Of a stretch of DNA of 64,000 nucleotides, positions 45,821 to 55,818 are shown in pieces. The stretch is from contig JAHZFJ010000006.1 in the NCBI GenBank assembly GCA_019421365.1, positions 105,200-169,199 of the forward strand, read 5' to 3'. The position numbers were made by a program, and so were the translations under genes. Each line of letters starts with the position of its first letter. The first letter of the stretch is position 1. Below the pieces are notes generated by a model. The model saw only the letters and a program-made list of their open reading frames with translations, was not told the DNA's origin and made no database searches. The stretch comes from Lachnospiraceae bacterium. GTDB taxonomy: Bacteria > Bacillota > Clostridia > Lachnospirales > Lachnospiraceae.

Positions 45821-47071
45821 ATGTTTTCATTTGATGAAATCCAAGCTTATGATCCTGAGTTAGCAGAAGCTATGAGAAAAGAGTTTGGTAGACAAGAAGA
45901 TCATATTGAATTAATTGCTTCTGAAAACTTCGTAAGTAAAGCTGTTATGGCAGCAATGGGAAGTCCATTGACAAACAAATATGCCGAGGGATATCCAGGA
46001 AAGAGATATTACGGAGGTTGTGAGTTTGTTGATATTGCAGAAGAATTAGCCATTGAAAGAGCGAAAGAATTATTTGGCTGTACGTATGCCAATGTACAAC
46101 CTCACTCTGGAGCACAAGCGAATATGGCAGTATTTTTCGCACTTGTAAAACCAGGTGAAACAGTAATGGGGATGAGTCTTGCTGAAGGTGGTCACCTTAC
46201 ACATGGTAGTCCGGTAAATATGTCTGGAACATATTATAATATCGTTTCATACGGTGTAGATGAGAATGGCTTCATCGATTATGATGCTGTTCGTAAAGTA
46301 GCTGTTGAAAATAAACCTAAATTGATCGTGGCAGGTGCAAGTGCATATCCTAGAAAGATTGATTTTAAGAAATTCAGAGAAATTGCTGATGAAGTAGGCG
46401 CATTCTTAATGGTTGATATGGCACATATCGCTGGGTTAGTTGCTGCTGGCCTTCATGAGAGTCCTATTCCATATGCACATGTAACAACAACAACAACTCA
46501 TAAGACGTTACGTGGACCAAGAGGTGGTATGATTCTTTCTAGTGAAGAATTTGCTACAGAATACAAATTAAACAAGGCAATCTTCCCAGGTATTCAAGGT
46601 GGACCTTTAATGCACGTAATAGCAGCGAAAGCAGTTTGTTTCAAAGAAGCATTAGAACCAAGCTTCAAAGAGTACGCAAAGAACATCGTGGACAATGCGA
46701 AAGCATTAGCAGATGGCTTAATGAACAGAGGATTTAAATTAGTATCTAACGGTACAGACAATCACCTTATGTTAGTAGATCTTCAAAACATGGGTGTAAC
46801 AGGTAAAGAAACTGAGAAGTTATTAGACGCTGCTAATATAACTTGTAACAAGAATGCAATCCCTAACGATCCTACATCTCCATTCGTAACAAGCGGTATC
46901 CGTCTTGGAACAGCTGCTGTTACAACTAGAGGGATGAAAACAGAAGATATGGATCAAATCGCGGAAGCTATCTCATTATTAGTAAAAGATGTAGATGCCA
47001 ACAAAGAAAAAGCATTAGCAATCGTAAAAGAGTTAACAGATAAGTATCCACTTTATAACTTAAACGTATAA
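45821..47071 (+). CDS. glyA: Serine hydroxymethyltransferase
   Basis: 416 residues from ATG 45821; the ribosome site GGAGGT at 45808 lies inside any earlier GTG start, so the ATG is preferred. HIELIASENFVSKAVMAAMGSPLTNKYAEGYPGKRYYGG (read in parts), QPHSGAQANMAVFFAL and THKTLRGPRGG with the PLP lysine are all diagnostic. It interconverts serine and glycine and makes 5,10-methylene-tetrahydrofolate. Single-gene unit with a following terminator. Confidence 0.98.
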   Translation: MFSFDEIQAYDPELAEAMRKEFGRQEDHIELIASENFVSKAVMAAMGSPLTNKYAEGYPGKRYYGGCEFVDIAEELAIERAKELFGCTYANVQPHSGAQANMAVFFALVKPGETVMGMSLAEGGHLTHGSPVNMSGTYYNIVSYGVDENGFIDYDAVRKVAVENKPKLIVAGASAYPRKIDFKKFREIADEVGAFLMVDMAHIAGLVAAGLHESPIPYAHVTTTTTHKTLRGPRGGMILSSEEFATEYKLNKAIFPGIQGGPLMHVIAAKAVCFKEALEPSFKEYAKNIVDNAKALADGLMNRGFKLVSNGTDNHLMLVDLQNMGVTGKETEKLLDAANITCNKNAIPNDPTSPFVTSGIRLGTAAVTTRGMKTEDMDQIAEAISLLVKDVDANKEKALAIVKELTDKYPLYNLNV

Positions 47072-47097
47072 TAATTGTTTATAAATAAAAGCAAATT

Positions 47098-47145
47098 AAG
47101 AAAGAGATGAAATTATGTTTTTACTCATAATTTTGTCTCTTTTTG
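47098..47145 (+). terminator. glyA terminator
   Basis: AAAGAGATGAAATTATG pairs with CATAATTTTGTCTCTTT, with T-rich flank. The following 330 bases, up to the chemotaxis receptor gene, are very AT-rich; a TTGACA at 47389 has no good -10 box, and no other feature was seen. Confidence 0.8.
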
Positions 47146-47475
47146 TTGTAGTATGTAATAATTTAAGGAAAATACTTAAAAAAGATGTATATTTATTAAT
47201 TTTAAAGAAAAAGTATATATATGTAAATGCTTAAAATAAGCTGAAAATAATAATGATTGATACCAAATAACGAACGTTTAAAACAAAATAAATGGCGGTA
47301 AATATGCATATTTATCATTTAGACGGATACACGTAAAAAAAATTAAATGAATAAAATAGTAAATTTCGAAAATTAGCGAAAATATATCTTGACACTTTGG
47401 TCAAAATATGTAAAAATAGAAGTAGTGAAGGGGAGTTACTATACAATATATATAATGTACAGGGGAGGAAATAAG

Positions 47476-48276
47476 ATGAGGAAGATATCAACAGCTATAA
47501 TAACTGCTATTACTGCATGCGTATTAATTGTATCTATTCTCGTGGGAAGTATCAATGGAGTGCTAAGCTATAAGACATTAGAAGAAGAAGCTGAGGATAA
47601 AATATCAGCGATGTCTAATCAATATGCGAACCAAATGGATTTACACTATAGAGGAATACAAGAGATTGTTTCCGGTATGACTAGTTATTTTGAGTCTAGC
47701 TATGATTATTCGCAATTTAACAAAGTGGATTATAATAATGCATTTATGGATGGAATGTATAAGTATATAAGTGTAATTCAGTCAACTATAACAGATATGG
47801 ACGTATTACGTTTATATGCCTATGTAAACCCTAAGAATGTGGGTACCTTATGTACTGCAATTAGCGAGAAGGGTGAAAGGGTAATTATAAACCAAGAAGA
47901 AGAATATAAATCGTGGAGTTTAAGAAATAATAATGGTAAGTGGAATTTCTATAATGAGACGTTAAAGAATAATAAGGCAACATGGCTTGATCCATATATG
48001 GATGAAGAACTTGGACAAGAAGTAATTAGCTATACACAACCCGTATATGTGAATAAACAAGTAGTTGGTGTAGTTGGACTTGTTATATCATTCGAAGATT
48101 TTAATCAATTAGTTACATCAATCAAGCCATATGAGAATGGATATGCATTCTTGATTGATTCATATCAAAGATATATTGTACATAATACTTATACCAAAGA
48201 GAATAAATTAAAAGATACAGGATTTGAAGAGTTAGCAGAACTCATGTCAACAGAAAATCAAGGTTTGAAAAGATGA
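47476..48276 (+). pseudogene. Methyl-accepting chemotaxis protein, N-terminal sensor part (frameshifted)
   Basis: 266 residues from ATG 47476, which follows AGGGGAGGAAATAAG. A transmembrane helix (about 8-30) is followed by an extracellular dCache-type sensor with YANQMDLHYRGIQEIV, WLDPYMDEELGQEVISYTQPVY and VVGVVGLVISFEDFNQLV. The frame ends in TGA at QGLKR, before the last strands of the sensor, the second membrane helix and the signalling domain. These continue in the other frame from 48273 with an ATGA overlap. One extra A in the GAAAAG run would join both frames (QGLKKMSVDGE). Probably a one-base deletion, a sequencing error or phase variation at a short A run; ribosomal slippage cannot be excluded. 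Confidence 0.8.
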
Positions 48277-49541
48277 GTGTTGATGGGGAACCATCCTACG
48301 TGGCTTACTCAAAACTTGCTAATGGTTATTGTTTGGTATTAGTGTCACCAGAGAGCGATGTTATGAGTAATGTCAAAAATATGATTATTAAGAGCTTTAT
48401 ACTTATATTAATTTGTATTTTAATTTGTATTATCATAGCATTCATAGTGGGAAAGAAAATATCCACACCAATATTCAAGGTTACAAAGGATATTGAGATG
48501 GCCAAGGAAGGTAATTTTACAAGTAAGAATTATCTGCCTTACCTGAAGAAGAAGAATGAAACAGGAAAATTAGCAAGAGCATTAGATAAATTACAGGAGT
48601 CTATGAGTAAAACGGTTACTCAAGTTAGTGATAACAGTACTGTGGTTACCGATTCAGCTGTTCATCTTAACAATGCAATTAATTCATTAGTTGATGAAGT
48701 AAGTAATATTACAGCAACTGCCGAGCAGTTATCCGCTAGTATGCAGCAAACAGAAAGTACAGCCATAACACTTAGTGATGCATCGGAAAGAATGATTCAT
48801 CATATTGAGACAATGGATGACAAGAATAAATCCGGAGTTGATACAGCGAATGATATTAGCAATAGAGCAGTTCAGTTAAAAAAAGAAGCAGCTGAAGCAT
48901 CTAGAAAAGCAGATGAGGTATGTAAGACAACTGGAGAGAAATTAAAAGTTGCTATTGACGAATCAAAGCAAGTACAACAGATTAATGTATTAACAAAAGC
49001 AATTCTAGATATAGCGGATCAGACAAGTTTACTATCATTGAACGCTTCCATTGAAGCAGCGAGAGCAGGCGAAGTTGGTAGAGGATTCTCTGTAGTAGCA
49101 GATGAAATTAGAAGTTTGGCAGATAATTCCGAGATGACAGCTTTACAGATTCAAGATATAACCAAGAATGTAATTGTTTCGGTTAACAAATTGTGTGATA
49201 GTTCCTATGAGGTTCTTAATTTTATGGAGACTCATGTTAAGGATACCTATAAAAAACTTATTTATATGAGTGAACAGTACAACACGGATTCTACTGATAT
49301 GAGAGAGTTACTCGAAGATATATCAAGTGTTTCTAAGAATATTTTTGAAGAAATTGAATCGTTATTAAAGTCATTTGGAGAATTGACAGATGCAACTTCG
49401 GAAGGTGCCGATGGTATTCAATGTATATCAAAGAATGCAGAGGAAGTTGCAAATCATACGAGAGAGGTTGAGCTTGAAGCCAATCGCTTAAATCAGATAG
49501 CTGAAGAATTAAGTGGAGCTATCGAAGTATTTACGGTTTAG
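48273..49541 (+). pseudogene. Methyl-accepting chemotaxis protein, C-terminal signalling part (frameshifted)
   Basis: 422 residues in the frame after the break. It begins with the end of the sensor (EPSYVAYSKLANGYCLVLVSPES), then the second transmembrane helix (about 35-60), a HAMP domain with GKKISTPIFKVTKDIEMAKEG, and the long helical signalling domain. The hairpin tip is present as DQTSLLSLNASIEAARAGEVGRGFSVVADEIRSLA, read in parts, which would contact CheA and CheW. The ATG at 48273 has no good ribosome site, so separate translation is doubtful; coupling through the ATGA overlap is conceivable. Together with the preceding frame it forms one normal 690-residue receptor. Confidence 0.82.
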
Positions 49542-49616
49542 ATGCGTAAGCATTTAAATAAATTCCTTTTATATTTCCTTTTATATGAACAACTTTTGTT
49601 GCCATGAATTTTTAGG

Positions 49617-49656
49617 AAAAACGAGCTGTCACCCCTAGAGACAGCCCGTTTTTTTC
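49617..49656 (+). terminator. Terminator after the chemotaxis receptor
   Basis: AACGAGCTGTC and GACAGCCCGTT form the stem (one mismatch) followed by a run of T. Confidence 0.88.
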
Positions 49657-49730
49657 GTTATTTGTATACCAAGAGTATAATACACTTAACACACCTGAAC
49701 GCGTTAAGGTACTTAAATAATTTGATAAAG

Positions 49731-51032
49731 TTAGAGTTTAGGTAAGTGGATTCGAAAGGTAGCTCCACCACCCATTGTATCGCATACTTGCATCTTTCCT
49801 TTATGATTATCTATGATTTCTTTAGCAATACATAGGCCTAATCCGAAATGTTCCTTTTTGGAACGAGAGGGATCTGATCTGTAGAAGCGATCAAATATAT
49901 GTGATTTCGATTCATTTGAGATACCTATACCGTTATCTATAACAGATACTATAAAAGTAGAATTCGTATAAGTAAGTGATAATTTTATTTTTCCATTTGG
50001 TTTAGAATAACTAATAGCGTTACTAATAAGGATAGCTAGTACTTGAGCAATACGATCCTTATCACAATAGCAAGTAGGAATGGAATCCTCTGGTAATGTA
50101 ATGGACAGTGATAAATTCTGTTGGATAGCTAACGGCTCGAAAGCTTCATAGCTCTCTAACAATATAGTATCTAGTTCTTCTTGTTTCATAGAAAAGGACC
50201 ATGTCTGACTATCTGCACGAGCAAGAGTTAACATATCATTTACTAGATTGGACATACGCTTGCTTTCTGACTCTATGGTATTAAGAAATTGTGGTTGCAT
50301 AGCGGAGTCCGATGTTCGAAGCGCGGATAGTGAAGACAGTATTACCGCAAGAGGGGTACGAAGTTCATGGGAAGCTGAAGCTATAAAGGTTGTCTGCTTA
50401 TCTTGGGATTGTTTAATTGGTCGCAATAGCCTACGTGTGAAAAACAATGAGACAAAGAACAAAAGTAAGATACCTGTTATGTTAAGTATGATAAAGCGAA
50501 ACCGCTGATTTTCTAATCTTTGATGTAGCGCATTCGTTGGATATAGAATTATTGATGTAAGCGTATTAGAACCTCGAAGTACCTTAGCAACGGAAACATA
50601 ATAAGGAGATTTGTTTGCGGCTGTATATGCAAATTCATTGTGTGTAGAAGTGGACTCCATCGCCATAGGTTTAAAATCGTAAGAGTCGTTACCATAAGTC
50701 ATAATTTCAGTTATAATAGCAAGTTGTTCTTCGGTACGGGCCATTCTTGTATAGGAGAGAGGAGTATCATTATCATATATTGCAATAAGATATTTACCGT
50801 TCTGCTCAATTTTCGATAACCATTCGTAAGTAATTGTATTCTGTTGTTCTAGATTAGCTATGAAGGTATTCATTTCACCACAAAAGGACAGATAAGTTGT
50901 ATTCTTTAGGTCTTTTTCTGATATATATAGGTAGCAGAATGACATAGTTAATAAAATTATGCTGGAAATTGTAGTGAACAAAAGTGCCAATCGTATGTTT
51001 AGCTTACGGAACATCTTTATTTGTCTATTCAT
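49731..51032 (-). CDS. Membrane sensor histidine kinase
   Basis: 433 residues from ATG 51032, which overlaps the regulator stop by eight bases and has GGAGG inside the regulator gene. Transmembrane helices at about 15-37 and 180-198 flank an extracytoplasmic sensor. HisKA has FIASASHELRTPLAVILSS (H222); the ATPase domain has NAISYSKPNGK, VIDNGIGIS, IFDRFYRSDPSRSK and GLGLCIAKEIIDNHKG. No HAMP is obvious between the second helix and HisKA. It is the partner of the regulator at 51025-51705. Signal unknown; the divergent solute-binding lipoprotein gene is a possible target or partner. Confidence 0.93.
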   Translation of the reverse strand: MNRQIKMFRKLNIRLALLFTTISSIILLTMSFCYLYISEKDLKNTTYLSFCGEMNTFIANLEQQNTITYEWLSKIEQNGKYLIAIYDNDTPLSYTRMARTEEQLAIITEIMTYGNDSYDFKPMAMESTSTHNEFAYTAANKSPYYVSVAKVLRGSNTLTSIILYPTNALHQRLENQRFRFIILNITGILLLFFVSLFFTRRLLRPIKQSQDKQTTFIASASHELRTPLAVILSSLSALRTSDSAMQPQFLNTIESESKRMSNLVNDMLTLARADSQTWSFSMKQEELDTILLESYEAFEPLAIQQNLSLSITLPEDSIPTCYCDKDRIAQVLAILISNAISYSKPNGKIKLSLTYTNSTFIVSVIDNGIGISNESKSHIFDRFYRSDPSRSKKEHFGLGLCIAKEIIDNHKGKMQVCDTMGGGATFRIHLPKL

Positions 51033-51705
51033 GAGGTTCCTCCAACCGATACCCAATACCACGGTGTGTCTTAATGGTAGTCGTAGTACTGACAGTTTTC
51101 AGACGTCGCCTGATAAAATGCATATAGTTATCTAAGTTACCATCTTCAATCTCTGCATATGGCCCCCAAACCTTTGTAAGTAAGGTAGTTCGAGGGAGAA
51201 TCTGCGAGGAATTACGCATGAAAATCTCCAGTAAGGAACCTTCTTTTTTAGACAATGTACAAGTGCCGATGGGACCCGATAGAGAGTTGGTAGAAGGAGA
51301 GTAGGTAATATCGTTATAAGTTAAAGTGTCGGTATCTGTCCATTGTCTTGGACGTCTATTAATACTTCGTATTCTGGCTAGCAATTCTTCAATTGCAAAG
51401 GGTTTTATCATATAGTCATCAGCACCAGCATCTAAGCCATTTATCTTATCTGAAAGTTCACCTAGTGCGGTTAGAATGATTACTGGAGTAGAGTTATTTT
51501 GCTCTCTCAATTTCTTAAGTAGAGAAATTCCGTCTATATGTGGGAGCATTCGATCTAGTAAAATTAAATCATATATATTCTGATTAATGAACAAGAGAGC
51601 ATCCTCACCATCCATACAAGTATCAACATGGAATCCATGATTTTGTAATTGATATGCGGTCGAAAAACATAATTGTTCGTCATCTTCTATTAATAGTATT
51701 CGCAT
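51025..51705 (-). CDS. OmpR-family response regulator
   Basis: 226 residues from ATG 51705 (MRILLIEDDEQ, standard receiver start), with AAAGGAG about ten bases upstream; a TTG start at 51726 would contain the ribosome site. The receiver has the acidic cluster EDDE, D51 in LLDRMLP, LTALGE and MIKPFAIEEL. The winged helix has CTLSKKEGSLLEIFMRNSSQILPRTTLLTKVWG and NYMHFIRRRLK. It is the first gene of a coupled regulator-kinase pair. Confidence 0.93.
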   Translation of the reverse strand: MRILLIEDDEQLCFSTAYQLQNHGFHVDTCMDGEDALLFINQNIYDLILLDRMLPHIDGISLLKKLREQNNSTPVIILTALGELSDKINGLDAGADDYMIKPFAIEELLARIRSINRRPRQWTDTDTLTYNDITYSPSTNSLSGPIGTCTLSKKEGSLLEIFMRNSSQILPRTTLLTKVWGPYAEIEDGNLDNYMHFIRRRLKTVSTTTTIKTHRGIGYRLEEPHE

Positions 51706-51979
51706 ATAAAAACATTCTCCTTTCAAAAGTATTGAGACAATGTGCCGGCAAAACTTATCTATTAGCCTAATATTATCTCTTAAAGTAACATTATAACATA
51801 CTAATCTCTAATTTAAATCTAATGGAAGTAATCCTTTGTTCTGGAAGGAGTATACTCGTTTCACTAGTATAACAGTCCTTGGCATTCTTGAATTTTAGAG
51901 ATAAAATAAAGGTAATTGTGGTAGGTTATAAATGTCGACAAATAACAGTAATACTGCAACGAATTATTAGGAGGTTAAT

Positions 51980-54316
51980 ATGATTAATCAAAAAAGAAAA
52001 ATACTTTATATCCTGCTACTGGTATGCATGGTGTTCATGGCCGGCTGTAGTAAGGAGAAAAAGTCAAATGATAAAAGTAATTTAAATTCAACAAACAGTA
52101 CTAATGAAAACACTACAAATGGCTCAAAAGAAGCTAAGGATAACTCAAACCAGAATACACAAGCAATGGGAAGATATATAGAGACTCCATGTGGAACAAT
52201 AGAAAATGGCGCTGATATGAGCAAACTAGCGATTATGGAAGATGGAACGGTCGTAATTCTAGATACATTAACGGGGAACCTGTATACTTCTAAAGACGAA
52301 GGAGAAACATGGGAAGCACAGGAGATAAGAGTAATCAACTCTTTATTAGCACAGCCCAATTGTGAGATAACTAGTGGAGCAGTTAATAGGAATGGAGACA
52401 TATTCTTTTCGTATATTCCCTGGGATGAAATTACTGATGTCGAAGATACAAAACTAGAGAAGTATGTATATATAGCAAAGAACGGTGAAGAAAAAGAGTT
52501 GGAATTAACAGTTAGTAATAATTCAGGGTGGCTACAAAAAGCTGAGTTCTCAAGTAATGGAGTTTTGTATGCTTTGACAAATAGTGGTGAGATTATTAAG
52601 ATTAATCTGAGCGATGAAAGTGTTGAGAAGGTATTTGAGGGAGAATCGTATCTAAATACATTTTCAATAGACGGGATATATATAGTAGCAGAAGGTAATA
52701 ACGTAGGATATATCTATAATACACAAACTAGAGAACTCATTACGGATGATAGTGTTTTAAACGACTTTCTTAAAGCAAATCTTAAGGAATCCTGGTTATG
52801 TCAATTAGCTGTTAATGATAAAGAGAATGCAATCTATGTTGCTTGTTCAGGGGGAGTATATCGCCATGTAATCAAAGGAAATGTTATGGAGCAGTTGGTA
52901 TCAGGCGAATTAACGAATCTGGGCAGTCCGTCTAATAGTGCAACAAGTTTTAAAGTGAGAGAGGATGGTAGTTTTCTTATTGGGTATACTAGTGGAGAAT
53001 TAGATTCTTATAGTTATGATGCCAACGTGCCATCTGTCCCAAGTAATCAGATCCGAATATATAGTCTATACGAGAATAAAACAATTCAGCAAGCAATCGT
53101 GAACTACAGAAAAAACAATCCAGATGTATTTATAAAACTAGAAATTGGTATGACTGGCGATGATACCGTGACAAAGACTGATGCCATACAGAAATTAAAT
53201 ACCAGTGTATTAGCGGGAGATGGGCCGGATCTAATTGTATTAGATGGTTTACCGATGGAATCTTACATAGAGAAAGGAGTCCTCTATGATTTGTCTGATG
53301 TTATGAAAGAAGTAGAACAATCGGATACGTATTTTACTAATATCACCCATGCATATCAAACAGAGAATGGTTTATATGGGGTACCAATGAAGTTTCAAAT
53401 TCCGATTATTACAGGAAATGAGAAGGAAATTAGTAAAGCAGATTCACTAGAAAAATTAAGTCAGTTAATACAGGATATGAGAGCAGGCGATAATAAAACA
53501 ATCACAATTATGGGATGCTATACACCGAAAGAAGTTCTTGAACATCTAGAAATTGGATGTAGTGCAGCTTGGTTAACGAAAGAAGGAAAGATTGATGAAG
53601 CAAAATTAAATGAATACTTAACGTATGCTAAATCAATCTATGAGTCTGAGTTAGAAGATTTAACAGAGGATATGATTACTACACACATCGCATTTCAAAA
53701 AGAAATCAAGGAGATGGTGAATGGTCAGATGAGTAAATTATTATCAATGGCACCACAATTATCTAATAAGATGTTTGGGTATCAACAGATTGTCATTGGA
53801 TATGTTAATGGAATTCATGATTACCAAATGCTACTAGCTGCTTTAAATCAAGATACGTCAATGTCATATCAAAGATTTGATATGCAATCAGGATATAATT
53901 TTCTTCCAAATGGAATTATTGGTGTGAATTCTGCATCAAAAGATATGGAAACAACACTTGATTTCTATAAGAGCTTATACTCAAAGAAATTACAAGAAGC
54001 AGATATCGATGAGGGGTTCCCAGTTAATAAGGAGGTATTTGCTAACCTTGCAAATGGTAAGAATATAATGGAATCAGATATAGGGTCATCTGATCGCAAT
54101 GGAAAAGAAATTAGCTATCGATTAACAATTCCTACCGATGAGGAGATGAAGAGATTACTCGAAATAGCAGAAAGTCTAACGACTCCTACTCTTATGGATA
54201 GTACCATACAAGACACAGTACTGACATTTGGAGAGAAAGTTTTGTCAGGAGAGATTAGCCTTGAAGAAGGTGTGAAAACTATTATTCAAAAGGTGAATTT
54301 GTATCTACAAGAGTAG
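51980..54316 (+). CDS. Large extracellular solute-binding lipoprotein
   Basis: 778 residues. A lipoprotein signal peptide ends at the lipobox V-F-M-A-G-C with C23 as the lipid-bearing residue; a Ser/Asn/Lys-rich linker follows (about 25-60). Residues about 65-350 look like a beta-propeller-type domain (e.g. LYTSKDEGETWEAQEI, sialidase-Asp-box-like SKDEGETW). Residues about 355-770 resemble family 1 ABC solute-binding proteins: INLYS-like RIYSLYENKTIQQAIVNYRKNNPDVFIKLE and TSVLAGDGPDLIVLDGLPMESYIEKGVLYDLSDVM. Family proteins bind oligosaccharides, but no ABC permease is adjacent. It is divergent from the two-component pair, so it may be a co-sensor or a target (inference). AGGAGG site. Confidence 0.85.
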   Translation: MINQKRKILYILLLVCMVFMAGCSKEKKSNDKSNLNSTNSTNENTTNGSKEAKDNSNQNTQAMGRYIETPCGTIENGADMSKLAIMEDGTVVILDTLTGNLYTSKDEGETWEAQEIRVINSLLAQPNCEITSGAVNRNGDIFFSYIPWDEITDVEDTKLEKYVYIAKNGEEKELELTVSNNSGWLQKAEFSSNGVLYALTNSGEIIKINLSDESVEKVFEGESYLNTFSIDGIYIVAEGNNVGYIYNTQTRELITDDSVLNDFLKANLKESWLCQLAVNDKENAIYVACSGGVYRHVIKGNVMEQLVSGELTNLGSPSNSATSFKVREDGSFLIGYTSGELDSYSYDANVPSVPSNQIRIYSLYENKTIQQAIVNYRKNNPDVFIKLEIGMTGDDTVTKTDAIQKLNTSVLAGDGPDLIVLDGLPMESYIEKGVLYDLSDVMKEVEQSDTYFTNITHAYQTENGLYGVPMKFQIPIITGNEKEISKADSLEKLSQLIQDMRAGDNKTITIMGCYTPKEVLEHLEIGCSAAWLTKEGKIDEAKLNEYLTYAKSIYESELEDLTEDMITTHIAFQKEIKEMVNGQMSKLLSMAPQLSNKMFGYQQIVIGYVNGIHDYQMLLAALNQDTSMSYQRFDMQSGYNFLPNGIIGVNSASKDMETTLDFYKSLYSKKLQEADIDEGFPVNKEVFANLANGKNIMESDIGSSDRNGKEISYRLTIPTDEEMKRLLEIAESLTTPTLMDSTIQDTVLTFGEKVLSGEISLEEGVKTIIQKVNLYLQE

Positions 54317-54471
54317 AATATTTGGTGAAAAATTATAAAATAAATATAAAAAAGTTATAACATTTAGATAGTTTAGTTGTTTTCTCTCGTATAAAGTGCT
54401 ACAGTATATTTGCGACCTTGCAGATTGATTTTTTGTAAGATTACAAATAAATAGGAAGAAGGAGCAAAACT

Positions 54472-54804
54472 ATGAGTGAAGAACGAGAAATTGAAAAAAT
54501 TCAAAAGTTAGCACAGAAAAAAAAATCTGAGAAAATTGAGAAGTATCTAAAAGACAAGGATATTGAAGTGGTGAAAGCAGCTATTGTGGCTTTGGGGGAT
54601 ATCCAGGATGAAATCTCAACAAATTTATTGAGTAAATTAATTGATCATGAGAATCCAGAAATTCGAAAGGTAGCTATTGCTGCTTTTGGAAAAAGCAAAT
54701 CAGAATATGCGAGAACTTTCATTCAACATCTTTTAGCAAGTGAAAAGGATGAGCAGGTCAAGGAAGTTGCAAGGAAAGTGTTACATGAATTTAGGGTAGA
54801 GTAA
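54472..54804 (+). CDS. Small HEAT-repeat protein
   Basis: 110 residues, entirely helical. Two to three HEAT/PBS-lyase-like repeats are visible: YLKDKDIEVVKAAIVALGDI, LIDHENPEIRKVAIAAFGK and LLASEKDEQVKEVARKVLHE. It starts with a Lys/Glu-rich helix. No signal or membrane segment. Such proteins are protein-binding scaffolds; the partner is unknown. AGAAGGAGC ribosome site and own terminator. Confidence 0.85.
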   Translation: MSEEREIEKIQKLAQKKKSEKIEKYLKDKDIEVVKAAIVALGDIQDEISTNLLSKLIDHENPEIRKVAIAAFGKSKSEYARTFIQHLLASEKDEQVKEVARKVLHEFRVE

Positions 54805-54854
54805 CTACGCTTATGAATAATAGAATAATATAGAACATAATAAGTATGAAAAAC

Positions 54855-54892
54855 GAGGCTGTTGCAAAATTATAACTCTTTGCAGCAGCCTC
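54855..54892. terminator. Bidirectional terminator between the HEAT gene and the LUD gene
   Basis: GAGGCTGTTGCAAA and TTTGCAGCAGCCTC form a stem (one mismatch) between convergent genes. Confidence 0.85.
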
Positions 54893-54899
54893 ATTTATA

Positions 54900-55535
54900 T
54901 TAATAACCTAATTCTTCACCAACTAAGACAATAATTAATCGTCCAGGTTTATTAGATTTTCTTGTGATTACTGTATTAGAACACATGCAATCAGGTGTTA
55001 AGCAATCAGCACAACGTCCGAAATCATGACATGGTGTCTTACGGTTAAGACGCACAGCATTTGGTGGTGCAGCCATATTATGTACACGTGCAATTCCGGC
55101 TTCTACATCAGGAACAACTTTGTTCATACCTGCTACGATTATTACGTTACCAGGACCAGTTACAAGACAGGCTATGCGGTTTCCGTTGCCATCTACATTA
55201 ACTAACTGTCCGTCTAAGGTTATAGCATTCGTACTCATAAGAAAATAATCAGCTGTAACTGTTTTTGCGTACATTGCCTTTTGTTCTTCTGGAGTTGTTG
55301 CAGTTGCACGATCATATAGTGTATATGGTGCCGTCTTTAGATAATCCAGTAAACCGAGTTCAATGATGGTTTCAGAACCACCCCAAGAGATTGATGCTTC
55401 AGGCGTGAGGATTGATTTAATACATTCTAGTGCTTCAGCCTTATCATTACAGTAGTAACCTTGCATTCCTCGAAGTTTACATTTTTCTAAGATGGAATTT
55501 GCTTGTTTTTTATAGAATTCTTTTTTGATATCCAA
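54900..55535 (-). CDS. LUD-domain (lactate utilisation, DUF162) protein
   Basis: 211 residues. SISWGGSETIIELGLLDYL, DYFLMSTNAITLDGQLVNVDGNGNRIACLVTGPGNVIIVAGMNKVV (read in parts) are the LutC/YkgG-like LUD domain. The C-terminus has CHDFGRCADCLTPDCMCSNTVIT, with five to six cysteines that could bind an Fe-S cluster, as in clostridial members. The start is a TTG nine bases after AAGGAGG. Family members are linked to lactate oxidation, but neither LutA nor LutB is near, so the role here is unknown. Confidence 0.87.
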   Translation of the reverse strand: MDIKKEFYKKQANSILEKCKLRGMQGYYCNDKAEALECIKSILTPEASISWGGSETIIELGLLDYLKTAPYTLYDRATATTPEEQKAMYAKTVTADYFLMSTNAITLDGQLVNVDGNGNRIACLVTGPGNVIIVAGMNKVVPDVEAGIARVHNMAAPPNAVRLNRKTPCHDFGRCADCLTPDCMCSNTVITRKSNKPGRLIIVLVGEELGY

Positions 55536-55683
55536 TGTAATGTCCTCCTTGATGGATAAATAAATCTTATAATTAACATTATACCACAGTCAAGTGAGAG
55601 TGAGTGATAGATTTTAATTGGAGTAGTAAGAAAAACTGGTTGCGAAGCCTACGAAAAAAAGCTATAATCTAACTTATTGGAAG

Positions 55684-55790
55684 GAAATCAAGCAGGATTG
55701 TTGCGAGTATTTGATTTCACCCCATAAGGTAGAGAAGGAACGAAGTTCTAGTGTCGTATAAGATAACGAGAGATAGCGATATACCTTATG
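55684..55790 (+). promoter_or_regulatory. Structured leader of topB (two hairpins)
   Basis: GAAATCAA/TTGATTTC (55684-55718) and CATAAGGTA/TACCTTATG (55723-55790), the latter with an inner GAACGAAGTTC hairpin, stand between the divergent LUD and topB genes. No T run follows, so these are more likely leader or operator structures than terminators. Confidence 0.4.
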
Positions 55791-55818
55791 AGGAATCATA
55801 AGAAAGTTGGAATTATAC

